From: Arthrobacter mangrovi | GTDB lineage: Bacteria > Actinomycetota > Actinomycetes > Actinomycetales > Micrococcaceae | DNA: 64,000 bases | Direction of reading: 5' to 3' | Assembly (NCBI RefSeq): GCF_026011795.1 | Contig: NZ_BRVS01000018.1 | Location: 62,001-126,000 of the forward strand | In this document: one piece after another, positions 51,963 through 59,770 of the stretch | How positions within the stretch are numbered: the first letter of the stretch is position 1 | How the letters are laid out: every line of letters begins with the position of its first letter | Notes under the pieces: generated by a model | Told to the model about the DNA's origin: nothing | The model's input: the letters and a program-made list of their open reading frames with translations, nothing else | Databases searched by the model: none | Position numbers and translations under genes: made by a program

Positions 51963-52643
51963 GTGGTGTTCGTGCACGGACCGGGCCGCTTCGGCGCCGC
52001 CGCCTGGCCGCATCAGCACCGGCTGGCCGGGAAGTACGACTGCCTGTTCCTGCGCCGGCACGGTTTCGCGCCCACGGCCGCCCCGCTGCCGACGGATTTC
52101 CAGGCCGATATGCACATCGTGCTGGCGAATCTCGGGGAAGGCGGACACGTCGTCGCCCATTCCCACGGTGCGATCTCGGCCATGATGGCCGCGGTCGAGC
52201 GGCCGGACCTCGTGCGGTCGCTCACGCTTTTCGAGCCCGCCTGCCTGTCCCTGACGGCGGACCTGCCGGCCACCCGGGCGCACCGGGAGCGGTTGGCGCC
52301 GCTGTATGCAGCGCGCGGCGAGCTGACGGACGAACAGTACCTGCGGGAGTTCAGCTGGCTCATGTCCGGTTCCCGGCCCGGGCCGCTGCGCACCTGGCAG
52401 GAGCGCCGGGAAGCCCGGCGCCTGCGGTTGCAGGAGGCGCCCTGGGCCGCGCCGCTCAGCATCGTCCCCGGGCTTCCGACTCTCGTGGTGACCGGGGGCT
52501 GGGAGCCGCTGTACGAAGAGGTCGGCGAGTATCTGGCCACCACCGGGGCGGTGCACCGCCACGCGCCGGGCCATCATCGGCCCCAGGATCGTGCCGAGGG
52601 CCACGGGTTGCTGGCAGAATTCCTGCCGACCCTCGAACAGTAG
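51963..52643 (+). CDS. Alpha/beta hydrolase
   Basis: A 226-residue alpha/beta-hydrolase-fold protein. VVFVHGPGRFG gives the oxyanion-hole segment, VVAHSHGAIS the nucleophile elbow (GxSxG-like, here HSHG preceded by Ala), and a C-terminal HRHAPGHHRPQ is His-rich and contains the likely catalytic His. The lid region is short. No substrate can be deduced. The start is GTG at 51963, 31 nt after the Nudix-like gene. Confidence 0.8.
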   Translation: MVFVHGPGRFGAAAWPHQHRLAGKYDCLFLRRHGFAPTAAPLPTDFQADMHIVLANLGEGGHVVAHSHGAISAMMAAVERPDLVRSLTLFEPACLSLTADLPATRAHRERLAPLYAARGELTDEQYLREFSWLMSGSRPGPLRTWQERREARRLRLQEAPWAAPLSIVPGLPTLVVTGGWEPLYEEVGEYLATTGAVHRHAPGHHRPQDRAEGHGLLAEFLPTLEQ

Positions 52644-52665
52644 CCGCGGCTGCCGCGGCTCTTGC

Positions 52666-52671
52666 TAGCGT
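52666..52671 (+). promoter_or_regulatory. -10 element of a probable leaderless promoter
   Basis: TAGCGT is followed by 6 nt (TGTCTC) and the ATG at 52678, with no Shine-Dalgarno sequence. Confidence 0.5.
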
Positions 52672-52677
52672 TGTCTC

Positions 52678-53895
52678 ATGAACGCATTTGGCTGGGAGCC
52701 GGTATCCGGGCAGCTTTGGTGGCCGTGGCCCCTGGACGGACCCGGCGCCCGGGCGCTGGTCCGGGAGTTCGCGGACCGTTCCCTGCTCGGCGCCTTCGCG
52801 GCGGGCAACCCGGCGGCCGGCCAGACCGTCGTTGAATTCCTGCTGGCCCGCGACCCCTCGGGCCGGGTGGCCGTGCTGGATCCGGACGGGGCGGCGGTGG
52901 CCGGTCCGGACTACCGGATGCTGGCACAAAGCCTTTCGCTGGCTGCCGGCGGCGCCGTGGACATCGACGGCTTCGAGTACGAGGCGCCGGCGGCGGACGC
53001 AGCCCTCGAGCTGGACCCTTCCGACCGCGGGACCGCGCTGGACGACCTGGATGTCATGGCGCCACCCGTGCTGCGCACCGTCATGGTCGGACGGTTCCGG
53101 CGCGAGGACCTGCTGATGTTCGGTGCGCTGAATTCGGCGCCGCTGGACGTCTTCGAGGACGACGGCGAACGGGGGCGCCGGATCGTCGTCGTCCACGGAG
53201 GCGCGTCGCCCGGGCTGTACAACTGGCCGGAACAGGCGAAGCCGATGGCCGCCTTCGTGAACCTGGACGGCCTGCGGGCGGTCGAGGCCTGGCTGCCGGG
53301 GCCGCGGAAGGATCCGGCCAACAATTTCTGGCACGCGTGGCAGCCGCAGCCCAAGCCGTTTCCGAGCACGGAGCGGGCGTCGGCCGAGGCGCTTCGGCTG
53401 CTCGGAACCCTCATTCGCTCGGCGGATCCGCACACGGGGGACCTCGCGCGGGCCTTCGGGCTGGACGGCCAGGCCGAAGCCCGGCTCTCCGAGCTGCTGC
53501 TTGGCGAGGATTCGGAAGACGTCCTCGCGCAGACCGCCGAAGCCCTGGGCCTGCCGCGGCTGGCAGGGGAGCTCGCGGAGTCGGGCCAGTCATCTCGAGC
53601 GGTCCCGGAACATCTGCCGGCGCTTCCCCTGGGCAAGGCCGTGCTGGAACTGATGGCCACGCCCATGACCGGCAGTTCTCCGCTGGCCCGCTGGCACCGC
53701 CGCGTCCTCGCCCATCCCGAGCTGCTCGCCGGCAGCGCCGCCGTCGCGGCCGGGGCGGCCGCCGTCCTGCTGCGCGCCTCCGGTCGTCCGCTGCGCCGGA
53801 ACGGCGGCCTGCTGCGTGCCGGTGCGCTGTCGCTGGCAGCCGAGGCTGCCAGCGAACTGGCCCTTTATGGCTACCTGAAATTCCGCCGCCGCTGA
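52678..53895 (+). CDS. Hypothetical protein with C-terminal membrane-proximal region
   Basis: I do not recognise the family. The 405-residue product opens with a Trp/Pro-rich WWPWPLDGPG segment. A predicted mixed alpha/beta region extends to about residue 240 and includes VVVHGGASPGLYNWPEQAKP and a second Trp-rich NNFWHAWQPQP. A helical part follows, and the C-terminal 70 residues (LLAGSAAVAAGAAAVLLRASG and later helices) are hydrophobic enough for one or two membrane segments, ending in a basic tail KFRRR. No signal peptide or catalytic motif is seen. Confidence 0.65.
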   Translation: MNAFGWEPVSGQLWWPWPLDGPGARALVREFADRSLLGAFAAGNPAAGQTVVEFLLARDPSGRVAVLDPDGAAVAGPDYRMLAQSLSLAAGGAVDIDGFEYEAPAADAALELDPSDRGTALDDLDVMAPPVLRTVMVGRFRREDLLMFGALNSAPLDVFEDDGERGRRIVVVHGGASPGLYNWPEQAKPMAAFVNLDGLRAVEAWLPGPRKDPANNFWHAWQPQPKPFPSTERASAEALRLLGTLIRSADPHTGDLARAFGLDGQAEARLSELLLGEDSEDVLAQTAEALGLPRLAGELAESGQSSRAVPEHLPALPLGKAVLELMATPMTGSSPLARWHRRVLAHPELLAGSAAVAAGAAAVLLRASGRPLRRNGGLLRAGALSLAAEAASELALYGYLKFRRR

Positions 53896-53930
53896 CCGGA
53901 AGCGCCTGCCGGCGAGGACTGGAATAAACA

Positions 53931-53966
53931 TGAAGCTTCAAGTATTGTTACTTGTATGAATCTTCA
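53931..53966 (+). promoter_or_regulatory. Promoter and paired operator palindromes of the VOC gene
   Basis: TGAAGCTTCA (53931-53940) and TGAATCTTCA (53957-53966) are near-identical 10-bp palindromes, each followed by AGTA, with centres 26 bp apart. CAAGTA-TTGT-TACTTG (53939-53954) is another perfect repeat between them. The -10 TATTGT (53943-53948) and the ATG (53956) lie inside this array, so a repressor would occlude a leaderless promoter. Confidence 0.55.
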
Positions 53967-54846
53967 AGTAAACGCCCAGGACCTGCTGCCCGCCGATCTC
54001 AGCATGGGTACCGTGATGCTCAAGGTCGGCGACATGAAGACCATGACCTCCTACTACGAGCAGGCGCTCGGGCTGGACCCGCTGAGCGAGGGTCTCGGCG
54101 GCGTCTATCTGGGCCGCGGCTCCACCCCGCTGGTCCACCTGGCCCCGGCGGGGGGCCTGCAGCTGCCCTCGCGGGGCGAGGCGGGCCTGTTCCATACCGC
54201 GTTCCTCTTCGGTGACCGTGCCTCCCTCGCGGCCACGGTCGCAACCGCCGCGCAGTACGATCCGCGCCGGTTCGCCGGCAGTGCGGACCATCTGGTCAGC
54301 GAGGCGTTCTACTTCACCGATCCCGAAGGAAACGGCATCGAGCTGTACTTCGACAAGCCCCGCGAGAGCTGGCAGTGGAACACCGGCGCCGACGGCAGCC
54401 GCGAAGTCCACATGGACAACGTTGCCCTGCCGCCGCAGCTGTACCTGCAGGACCACCTGACCGAGGCCTCCCTGGCCGGGCAGCGCGAGGCTGGGGCGGA
54501 GATCGGCCACGTCCACCTCCAGGTGGGCGACACCGATGTCGCCGAGGACTTCTACGTCAAGACCTTGGGCTTCGAGCGCACGGCGGGCTGGCACGGCCAG
54601 GCCCTGTTCGTTTCCGCCGGAGGCTACCACCACCACATGGCCATGAACGTCTGGAACAGCCGCGGCGCCGGTCCGCGGAAGGACACTCTGGGGCTGGGCG
54701 AGGTCGTAATCCACGTGCCGACCGAAGACGAGGTCGGCGCACTGGCCGAGCGGCTCTCCAGTGCCGGGATCGGCCATCACCACACCGGCGCCGAGCTCCG
54801 CTTCGAAGACCCGTGGCGCAACCAGCTGCGCGTCGCCGTCGGCTAG
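53956..54846 (+). CDS. VOC family ring-cleavage dioxygenase/glyoxalase-like protein
   Basis: A 296-residue protein with two vicinal-oxygen-chelate modules (about 15-135 and 175-295). Metal-ligand candidates include His in LVHLAPAG, Glu in GIELYFD, His in GHVHLQVGD and YHHHMAMNVW. The size and module layout match catechol-2,3-dioxygenase-like proteins such as Bacillus CatE and MhqO, which are induced by quinones and catechols through MarR-type repressors. The palindromes around its start codon fit such control. The ATG follows TATTGT by 7 nt. Confidence 0.86.
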   Translation: MNLQVNAQDLLPADLSMGTVMLKVGDMKTMTSYYEQALGLDPLSEGLGGVYLGRGSTPLVHLAPAGGLQLPSRGEAGLFHTAFLFGDRASLAATVATAAQYDPRRFAGSADHLVSEAFYFTDPEGNGIELYFDKPRESWQWNTGADGSREVHMDNVALPPQLYLQDHLTEASLAGQREAGAEIGHVHLQVGDTDVAEDFYVKTLGFERTAGWHGQALFVSAGGYHHHMAMNVWNSRGAGPRKDTLGLGEVVIHVPTEDEVGALAERLSSAGIGHHHTGAELRFEDPWRNQLRVAVG

Positions 54847-54888
54847 GCTGAAGGCGCACCATCCTGCCTAACCGCGAAGGGACGCCCA

Positions 54889-55374
54889 ATGTCCGGTACA
54901 ACTGAAGTCTTCGTCGCCACCCATGATGTAGCCGTGCGGCGCGCCGCCGCCCTGGAAGCCAGTTTCGATGCCCGTGCGGACACCGACGCCTCCGGCGTAG
55001 CCATCGAGGACGCCCCGAACGCGCGGATCAACGGGATCACTGACCTTGAGATCGAGATCCTCGGGGGACTGGCGGCCAAGGCCGTCGGTGCCGCCGGCGA
55101 TGCCGCTTTGGACATGGCGGACGTCTCCAGCGACTACCTGATGGTGGCCCCGGATTCCATGGTGGAGTCGCTGGCGGAACTGCTGACGTACGTCGACGAC
55201 GGCGGGGAATCGGTGATTCCCGAGGTCGCCTCCCTCTGGGCCTCGGAGGAGGACATGCCCTTCAGCGGGGACGTCGCCGAGGAGTACGTGCGCCGCCTTG
55301 CGGAGCTGGCCCGGCAGGCCGAAGAAGGAGACCGTCTCCAGCTGTACGTCTGGAGCAGCACGGCGGAAGCCTGA
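54889..55374 (+). CDS. Hypothetical acidic protein
   Basis: I do not recognise the family. The 161-residue protein is soluble and acidic. It has a two-part look: an N-terminal half (TEVFVATHDVAVRRAAALEA ... ITDLEIEILGGL) and a C-terminal helical part (VAEEYVRRLAELARQAEEG) ending in a LQLYVWSS strand. Its ATG has AAGGGA 8 nt upstream. A TAGGCT at 54844-54849, over the stop codon of the VOC gene, would give a leader of about 30 nt. Confidence 0.65.
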   Translation: MSGTTEVFVATHDVAVRRAAALEASFDARADTDASGVAIEDAPNARINGITDLEIEILGGLAAKAVGAAGDAALDMADVSSDYLMVAPDSMVESLAELLTYVDDGGESVIPEVASLWASEEDMPFSGDVAEEYVRRLAELARQAEEGDRLQLYVWSSTAEA

Positions 55375-55424
55375 CGGGCTCGGCGGGCCGATGCGCCGGT
55401 TCGCGCGGATTGGCTCCCGTCTGG

Positions 55425-55561
55425 CACAATAGACAGGTACTCGATCTGCGCGGCCCCTCTCTCCGCGCATGCATCTTGTCCTTTGAACCCCAACCATGGC
55501 CCGCCCCACGGGAGCAGACATACGGGTTCGCCCATTTTCAGAACCAGGAGTGACCACAAAA
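55425..55561 (+). promoter_or_regulatory. rpsP promoter and 5' leader
   Basis: CACAAT (55425-55430) is the likely -10 of the rpsP operon. The resulting leader of about 125 nt contains a 7-bp hairpin TGCGCGG/CCGCGCA (55447-55469) with a 9-nt loop, and AGGAG 11 nt before the start codon. The -35 is unclear. The leader may allow feedback control, which is inference. Confidence 0.45.
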
Positions 55562-55996
55562 GTGGCCGTAAAGATTCGCCTTAAGCGCTTCGGTAAGAAG
55601 TTCTCTGCCCACTACCGCGTCGTTGTCATGGATTCCCGCGCCAAGCGTGACGGCCGTGCCATCGAAGAGATCGGGCAGTACCACCCGACCCAGGAGCCCT
55701 CGCTCATCGAGATCGACTCCGAGCGCGCCCAGTACTGGCTCGGTGTCGGCGCCCAGCCGACCGAGCAGGCCGAGGTTCTGCTCAAGATCACCGGTGACTG
55801 GCAGAAGTTCAAGGGCATTGAGGGCCAGGAAGGCACCCTCAAGACCAAGGCTCCGAAGGAGGCCTTCGTGGCCCCCGAGAAGGACTCTGTCATCATCCCC
55901 GAGGCCATCACCCCGAAGGCCAAGAAGGAAGACGCTGACGAGGCTGCTGCTGAAGCTCCGGCCGAGGAAGCTGACGAGACCGCTAAGGCTGAGTAA
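55562..55996 (+). CDS. rpsP: 30S ribosomal protein S16
   Basis: S16 stabilises the 5' domain of 16S rRNA. The 144-residue protein begins with the family sequence [25 protein letters not shown] and includes [10 protein letters not shown]. The core ends near residue 85; the rest is an Ala/Glu/Lys-rich tail of about 60 residues (ending [10 protein letters not shown]), an extension known in actinobacterial S16. The start is GTG at 55562. The stop overlaps the khpA start (TAATG). Confidence 0.96.
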   Translation: MAVKIRLKRFGKKFSAHYRVVVMDSRAKRDGRAIEEIGQYHPTQEPSLIEIDSERAQYWLGVGAQPTEQAEVLLKITGDWQKFKGIEGQEGTLKTKAPKEAFVAPEKDSVIIPEAITPKAKKEDADEAAAEAPAEEADETAKAE

Positions 55997-56238
55997 TGCT
56001 GGCCGAAGCGCTCGAACACCTGGTCCGTGGCATCGTTGACAGTCCCGAGGACGTCAAGGTCACGGTCAAAAGCAACCGCCGCTCGGAAATCATCGAGGTG
56101 CGGGTCAACCAGGATGATCTGGGCCGCGTGATCGGCAGGCAGGGCCGCACCGCCCGCGCACTGCGGACCGTCATCTCTGCCCTGGCAGACGGTGAACCGG
56201 TCCGGGTAGACGTGGTGGACACGGACCGCCGCCGCTGA
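55996..56238 (+). CDS. khpA: KH-domain RNA-binding protein KhpA (YlqC)
   Basis: An 80-residue single KH domain. The GXXG loop appears as GRQGRTARALRTV, preceded by VNQDDLGRVIG. KhpA pairs with KhpB/Jag in many Gram-positive bacteria to bind small RNAs and affect cell elongation. Its position between rpsP and rimM is the standard one. It overlaps the rpsP stop by 1 nt. The 103 bp that follow hold the Shine-Dalgarno of rimM. Confidence 0.94.
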   Translation: MLAEALEHLVRGIVDSPEDVKVTVKSNRRSEIIEVRVNQDDLGRVIGRQGRTARALRTVISALADGEPVRVDVVDTDRRR

Positions 56239-56341
56239 TCCGCCAGCGGCACCAGTCGAGCCATCCGGCCCCGGCACCAGATATGGTGGCGGGGCCGGAC
56301 GCATCTTGCCAGTCCGTTCAGTACATCCGACAGGAGAGTCC

Positions 56342-56887
56342 ATGCACGTCCAGGTTGCCAGGATCGGCAAACCGCACGGCATCAGGGGAGAAGTCACCGT
56401 CCAGGTCCTCACCGATGCCCCCGAGGAACGGTTCGTTCCCGGTGCCCGGCTTGTGGTGGAGCCGGAACGGCTCGGTCCCCTGACCGTGCGCTCGGCGCGT
56501 TGGAACAAGGAGATCCTGCTGCTGGGATTCGACGAAGTTTCCGACCGCAACGGCGCCGAGGAGCTGCGCGGCGCGAAGCTCTTCGTGGACAGCGATGACC
56601 ATGAGGATGAGGACGCCTGGTATGAACATGAGCTGGTAGGGCTGAAGGCCCTCGTCGGCGACGAAGAGGTCGGCCGAGTGGCCGGCCTGAACACCATGCC
56701 CGCACAGGACCAGCTGGTCATCGAGGCCGCCAACGGCGAAGAAATCCTGGTGCCGTTCGTCGAGCAGATCGTGCCGGAAGTCGACGTCGACAACGGCTTC
56801 GTCCGGCTCACCCCGCCGCCCGGGCTCTTCGAGGTCAACAGCCCGGAAAACCGGACCGAACCGGACGACGGCGAGGGGGAGCGCTAG
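56342..56887 (+). CDS. rimM: 16S rRNA processing protein RimM
   Basis: RimM assists 30S head assembly and binds S19. The 181-residue protein opens with VARIGKPHGIRGEVTVQVLTD, the N-terminal beta-barrel motif. The C-terminal PRC-barrel part includes DEDAWYEHELVGLKAL and the motif VPFVEQIVPEVDV. The ATG at 56342 has AGGAGAG about 5 nt upstream; the frame is open a little further but without a ribosome binding site. The stop abuts trmD. Confidence 0.95.
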   Translation: MHVQVARIGKPHGIRGEVTVQVLTDAPEERFVPGARLVVEPERLGPLTVRSARWNKEILLLGFDEVSDRNGAEELRGAKLFVDSDDHEDEDAWYEHELVGLKALVGDEEVGRVAGLNTMPAQDQLVIEAANGEEILVPFVEQIVPEVDVDNGFVRLTPPPGLFEVNSPENRTEPDDGEGER

Positions 56888-57709
56888 GTGCGCATCGACG
56901 TCGTCAGTATTTTTCCCGAGTATCTGGACGCGCTGGAGCTCTCCCTGATCGGCAAAGCCCGGCAGGACGGGCTCCTCGAACTCAACGTCCGCAACCTGCG
57001 CGATTTCACGACGGACCGCCACCGGACGGTGGATGACACCCCGTACGGCGGCGGGGCCGGCATGGTGATGAAGCCCGAGCCCTGGGCGCTGGCGCTCGAA
57101 GCGGTGCTGGCGTCTGCTGGTGCGGGGGCCCCTTCCGGTGGTCCCGGGCCCGGCTCGGACAGCGCGATTGAAGACCGCCGCCCCGTGCTGATCGTTCCTT
57201 CGCCTGCAGGCGAGGTCTTTACGCAGTCGATCGCCCACGAGCTTGCGGCGGAGCAGCACCTGGTGTTCGCCTGCGGCCGCTACGAAGGGATCGACGAGCG
57301 CGTCCTGGAGTGGGCGGCAGGCTCCTTCCGGGTCAGGCCGATGAGCCTAGGCGACTACGTGCTCAACGGCGGCGAGGTGGCCGTCCTAGCGATGGTCGAG
57401 GCGATCGGCCGGCTGGTTCCGGGTGTCGTCGGAAATCCCGAGTCCCTGGTCGAAGAGTCCCACTCCGACGGCCTGCTCGAGTACCCCGTCTACACCAAGC
57501 CTTCGGTGTGGCGCGGCCGGGCCGTACCCGAGGTGCTGCTGAGCGGCAACCACGCCAGGATCGCGCGCTTCCGCCGCGATGAGCAGCTGCGCCGCACGGC
57601 CCTGCGCCGGCCGGACCTGGCCGGCGCCCTGGCGCCGGAGCAGCTGACCGCGTCGGACCAGTCCATCCTGGCCGAAGCAGCAGGCCCGCAGGAGCTGCAG
57701 GAACAGTAG
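56888..57709 (+). CDS. trmD: tRNA (guanine37-N1)-methyltransferase
   Basis: TrmD is a SPOUT methyltransferase that makes m1G37 and so prevents frameshifting. The 273-residue protein contains [28 protein letters not shown], and the knot segment [11 protein letters not shown] with [13 protein letters not shown] short Gly/Pro/Ser-rich insertion (near residues 80-95) is seen after the first substrate loop. The start is GTG at 56888, directly after the rimM stop, with GGGGGAG 8 nt upstream. Confidence 0.96.
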   Translation: MRIDVVSIFPEYLDALELSLIGKARQDGLLELNVRNLRDFTTDRHRTVDDTPYGGGAGMVMKPEPWALALEAVLASAGAGAPSGGPGPGSDSAIEDRRPVLIVPSPAGEVFTQSIAHELAAEQHLVFACGRYEGIDERVLEWAAGSFRVRPMSLGDYVLNGGEVAVLAMVEAIGRLVPGVVGNPESLVEESHSDGLLEYPVYTKPSVWRGRAVPEVLLSGNHARIARFRRDEQLRRTALRRPDLAGALAPEQLTASDQSILAEAAGPQELQEQ

Positions 57710-57715
57710 CCCGAA

Positions 57716-57931
57716 TTGGCGGCCCCGGCCTGCTCTGTGGCAGAATAGTTCATTGTGTTTGCTGGGCTTGCGCCTGCCACAGGGGGCGTACATGCCAACA
57801 GCCAGACACGCCGGCGGCCGAATCCCGGACCCGCCGGTCCATTGATTTTCGGTGTCGGAAGAAGCGGCGTTGCCGGCTTCCGCGCCGTGACCAACGTGAA
57901 TGACCTGTGGCGTTCACCAGGAGTGACAAGC
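57716..57931 (+). promoter_or_regulatory. rplS promoter and structured 5' leader
   Basis: TTGGCG (57716-57721), a 19-bp spacer and CAGAAT (57741-57746) form a likely promoter. The leader of about 180 nt contains a nested hairpin at 57856-57882 (CGGAAG/CTTCCG enclosing CGGC/GCCG) and a small GTGAA/TTCAC hairpin (57896-57917) ending 1 nt before the AGGAG. It could regulate L19 synthesis; I see no other gene here. Confidence 0.5.
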
Positions 57932-58291
57932 ATGCACATCCTCGACTCCGTCGACGCAGCCTCGCTGCGCAGCGACATCCCCGAGTTCCGCGCCGGTGAC
58001 ACCGTCAAGGTCCACGTGAACATCGTTGAAGGCAAGAACGCGCGTATCCAGGTATTCCAGGGCTTTGTCATGGGCCGCCAGGGCGACGGCGTTCGCGAGA
58101 CCTTCACCGTTCGCAAGGTTTCCTTCGGCGTCGGCGTCGAGCGTACGTTCCCGGTCCACTCTCCGATCATTGACCGGATCGAAGTTTTGACCAAGGGCGA
58201 CGTCCGCCGCGCCAAGCTGTACTACATGCGCGACCGCCACGGCAAGGCCGCCAAGATCAAGGAAAAGCGCGACTTCGGCTCCGCCAAGTAG
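57932..58291 (+). CDS. rplS: 50S ribosomal protein L19
   Basis: L19 lies at the 30S-50S interface. The 119-residue protein contains [48 protein letters not shown] and the C-terminal [21 protein letters not shown], matching the family across its length. The ATG at 57932 has AGGAG 8 nt upstream. The frame is open further upstream through the leader, but that part is not L19. It has its own promoter, separate from trmD. Confidence 0.97.
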   Translation: MHILDSVDAASLRSDIPEFRAGDTVKVHVNIVEGKNARIQVFQGFVMGRQGDGVRETFTVRKVSFGVGVERTFPVHSPIIDRIEVLTKGDVRRAKLYYMRDRHGKAAKIKEKRDFGSAK

Positions 58292-58310
58292 CACCTTCCC
58301 TGACTTCACG

Positions 58311-59018
58311 GTGCAAGACCATAAAGCTCCCCGGCTGAACGTTGGGGAGCGCTCAGAACGCCGGCCCGGGTTCCCGGGCTGGCGTTTTGTCTTCGCCGGC
58401 CTGGTGGCTGCCATCGTGCTGAGCGCGGTGGTCCGGGCAACCTTCGTCGACGTCTACTACATTCCGTCGGCGTCGATGGAACCCGCATTGACCGAAGGCG
58501 ACCGCGTCCTGGTCTCCCGGACCGACTACCGCTATGGGCCGATCCGCAGGGGCGACCTGGTCGTGTTCGACGGCCGCGGCTCGTTTGCCCCGCTCCGCAG
58601 CGGGAATCCGGCCTACGTGGATGCCCTGCTGCAGATGGGCCAGTGGTTCGGGTTCGCCGGAAACGGCACTACCTACGTGAAACGGGTCATCGGGCTGCCC
58701 GGCGACTCCGTGGAATGCTGCACTGCCGAAGGCCTGCTCGAGGTCAACGGCGAGGCCGTGGCCGAGCCCTACGTCCACCCGGGCGACGCGCCGAGCGAAC
58801 TGGAGTTCTCCGTCCGCGTGCCACAGGATAGGTTGTGGTTGATGGGGGACCACAGGTCGGTGTCCGCCGATTCCCGGGGCCTGCTCGGCGCACCCGGCGG
58901 CGGCATGGTTCCGACGGATCGGGTGATCGGGAGGCCGACACACATTATCTGGCCGCTGGAGCGGTCCGGCAGGCTGGAACGAATCGCCTTGGGAACAGGG
59001 TCGGATGAAGGAAAATAG
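58311..59018 (+). CDS. lepB: Signal peptidase I, first copy
   Basis: Type I signal peptidase, a membrane protease that removes signal peptides. The 235-residue protein has one N-terminal transmembrane segment (about 24-45), the catalytic Ser in YIPSASMEPAL near residue 50 and the general-base Lys in YVKRVIGLPGD. MGDHRSVSADSR is also present (box E). The start is taken as GTG at 58311, which has no Shine-Dalgarno. A terminator-like hairpin (58357-58388) lies within the first 30 codons. Confidence 0.92.
   Translation: MQDHKAPRLNVGERSERRPGFPGWRFVFAGLVAAIVLSAVVRATFVDVYYIPSASMEPALTEGDRVLVSRTDYRYGPIRRGDLVVFDGRGSFAPLRSGNPAYVDALLQMGQWFGFAGNGTTYVKRVIGLPGDSVECCTAEGLLEVNGEAVAEPYVHPGDAPSELEFSVRVPQDRLWLMGDHRSVSADSRGLLGAPGGGMVPTDRVIGRPTHIIWPLERSGRLERIALGTGSDEGK
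58357..58388 (+). terminator. Terminator-like hairpin at the start of lepB
   Basis: A 13-bp stem (AACGCCGGCCCGG with one G-T pair) closes a 4-nt loop and ends in TTTT. It could end rplS transcripts or attenuate lepB. A smaller GCTCCCC/GGGGAGC hairpin precedes it (58326-58350). Confidence 0.5.
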
Positions 59019-59020
59019 AC

Positions 59021-59770
59021 ATGGAGCAGGCGGCAGGCAAGCGCAGGAACCCGGCTTTGGCCTGGCTGAAGGAAATCGGGATCATTGTCGTCGTCGCGCT
59101 GCTGCTGTCCTTCCTGATCAAGACGTTCCTCTTTAGGGCCTTCTACATCCCGTCGACCTCGATGGAGAACACCCTCGAAGTCAATGACCGCATTTTCGTC
59201 AATCTCCTGGTGCCCCAGCCCATCGGCCTCGAGCGGGGCGATGTTGTCGTCTTCCGCGACGACTTGGGGTGGCTGCCGGCCAATGGGGCCGGCGACGACG
59301 GCGGGAACTGGTTCCAGCAGGCGCTCACCTTTGTCGGGCTGATGCCGGACAGCTCCGAGCAGCATCTCGTCAAGCGCGTGATCGGCATCGGCGGAGACCG
59401 TGTGGTCTGCTGCGATGCGGACGGCCGGATCACGGTGAACGGGAAGGCGCTGGACGAGCCCTACCTGCACCCGGACTCGACGAACGAAAGCCAGCCCTTC
59501 GACGTCGTCGTTCCCGACGGTAAAATCTGGGTCATGGGAGACAACCGGAACCATTCGGCGGACTCCCGGGAACACCGCGATGAAGCCTCCGGAGGCTTCA
59601 TAGCCCTCGACTCGGTGGAAGGCAAAGCCGCGGTCATCGCCTGGCCGCTGGACCGGATGGGCGTGATCGGCAACTATCCCGAGGTGTTCGACAGCGTGCC
59701 GCCGGCCGGCGGCGGTTCGGCACCGGCCAACACGCCCTCCGGACGATCGGAGCAGGAGGGCGGAGAATGA
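59021..59770 (+). CDS. lepB: Signal peptidase I, second copy
   Basis: A second type I signal peptidase of 249 residues, 2 nt after the first. The membrane segment is at about residues 17-37 (IGIIVVVALLLSFLIKTFLF), the Ser lies in YIPSTSMENTL, the Lys in LVKRVIGIGGD and the box E motif is MGDNRNHSADSR. The C-terminal tail is Gly/Ser/Pro-rich. Both copies keep the Ser-Lys dyad, so both should be active, perhaps with different preproteins. The stop overlaps rnhB by 4 nt. Confidence 0.95.
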   Translation: MEQAAGKRRNPALAWLKEIGIIVVVALLLSFLIKTFLFRAFYIPSTSMENTLEVNDRIFVNLLVPQPIGLERGDVVVFRDDLGWLPANGAGDDGGNWFQQALTFVGLMPDSSEQHLVKRVIGIGGDRVVCCDADGRITVNGKALDEPYLHPDSTNESQPFDVVVPDGKIWVMGDNRNHSADSREHRDEASGGFIALDSVEGKAAVIAWPLDRMGVIGNYPEVFDSVPPAGGGSAPANTPSGRSEQEGGE

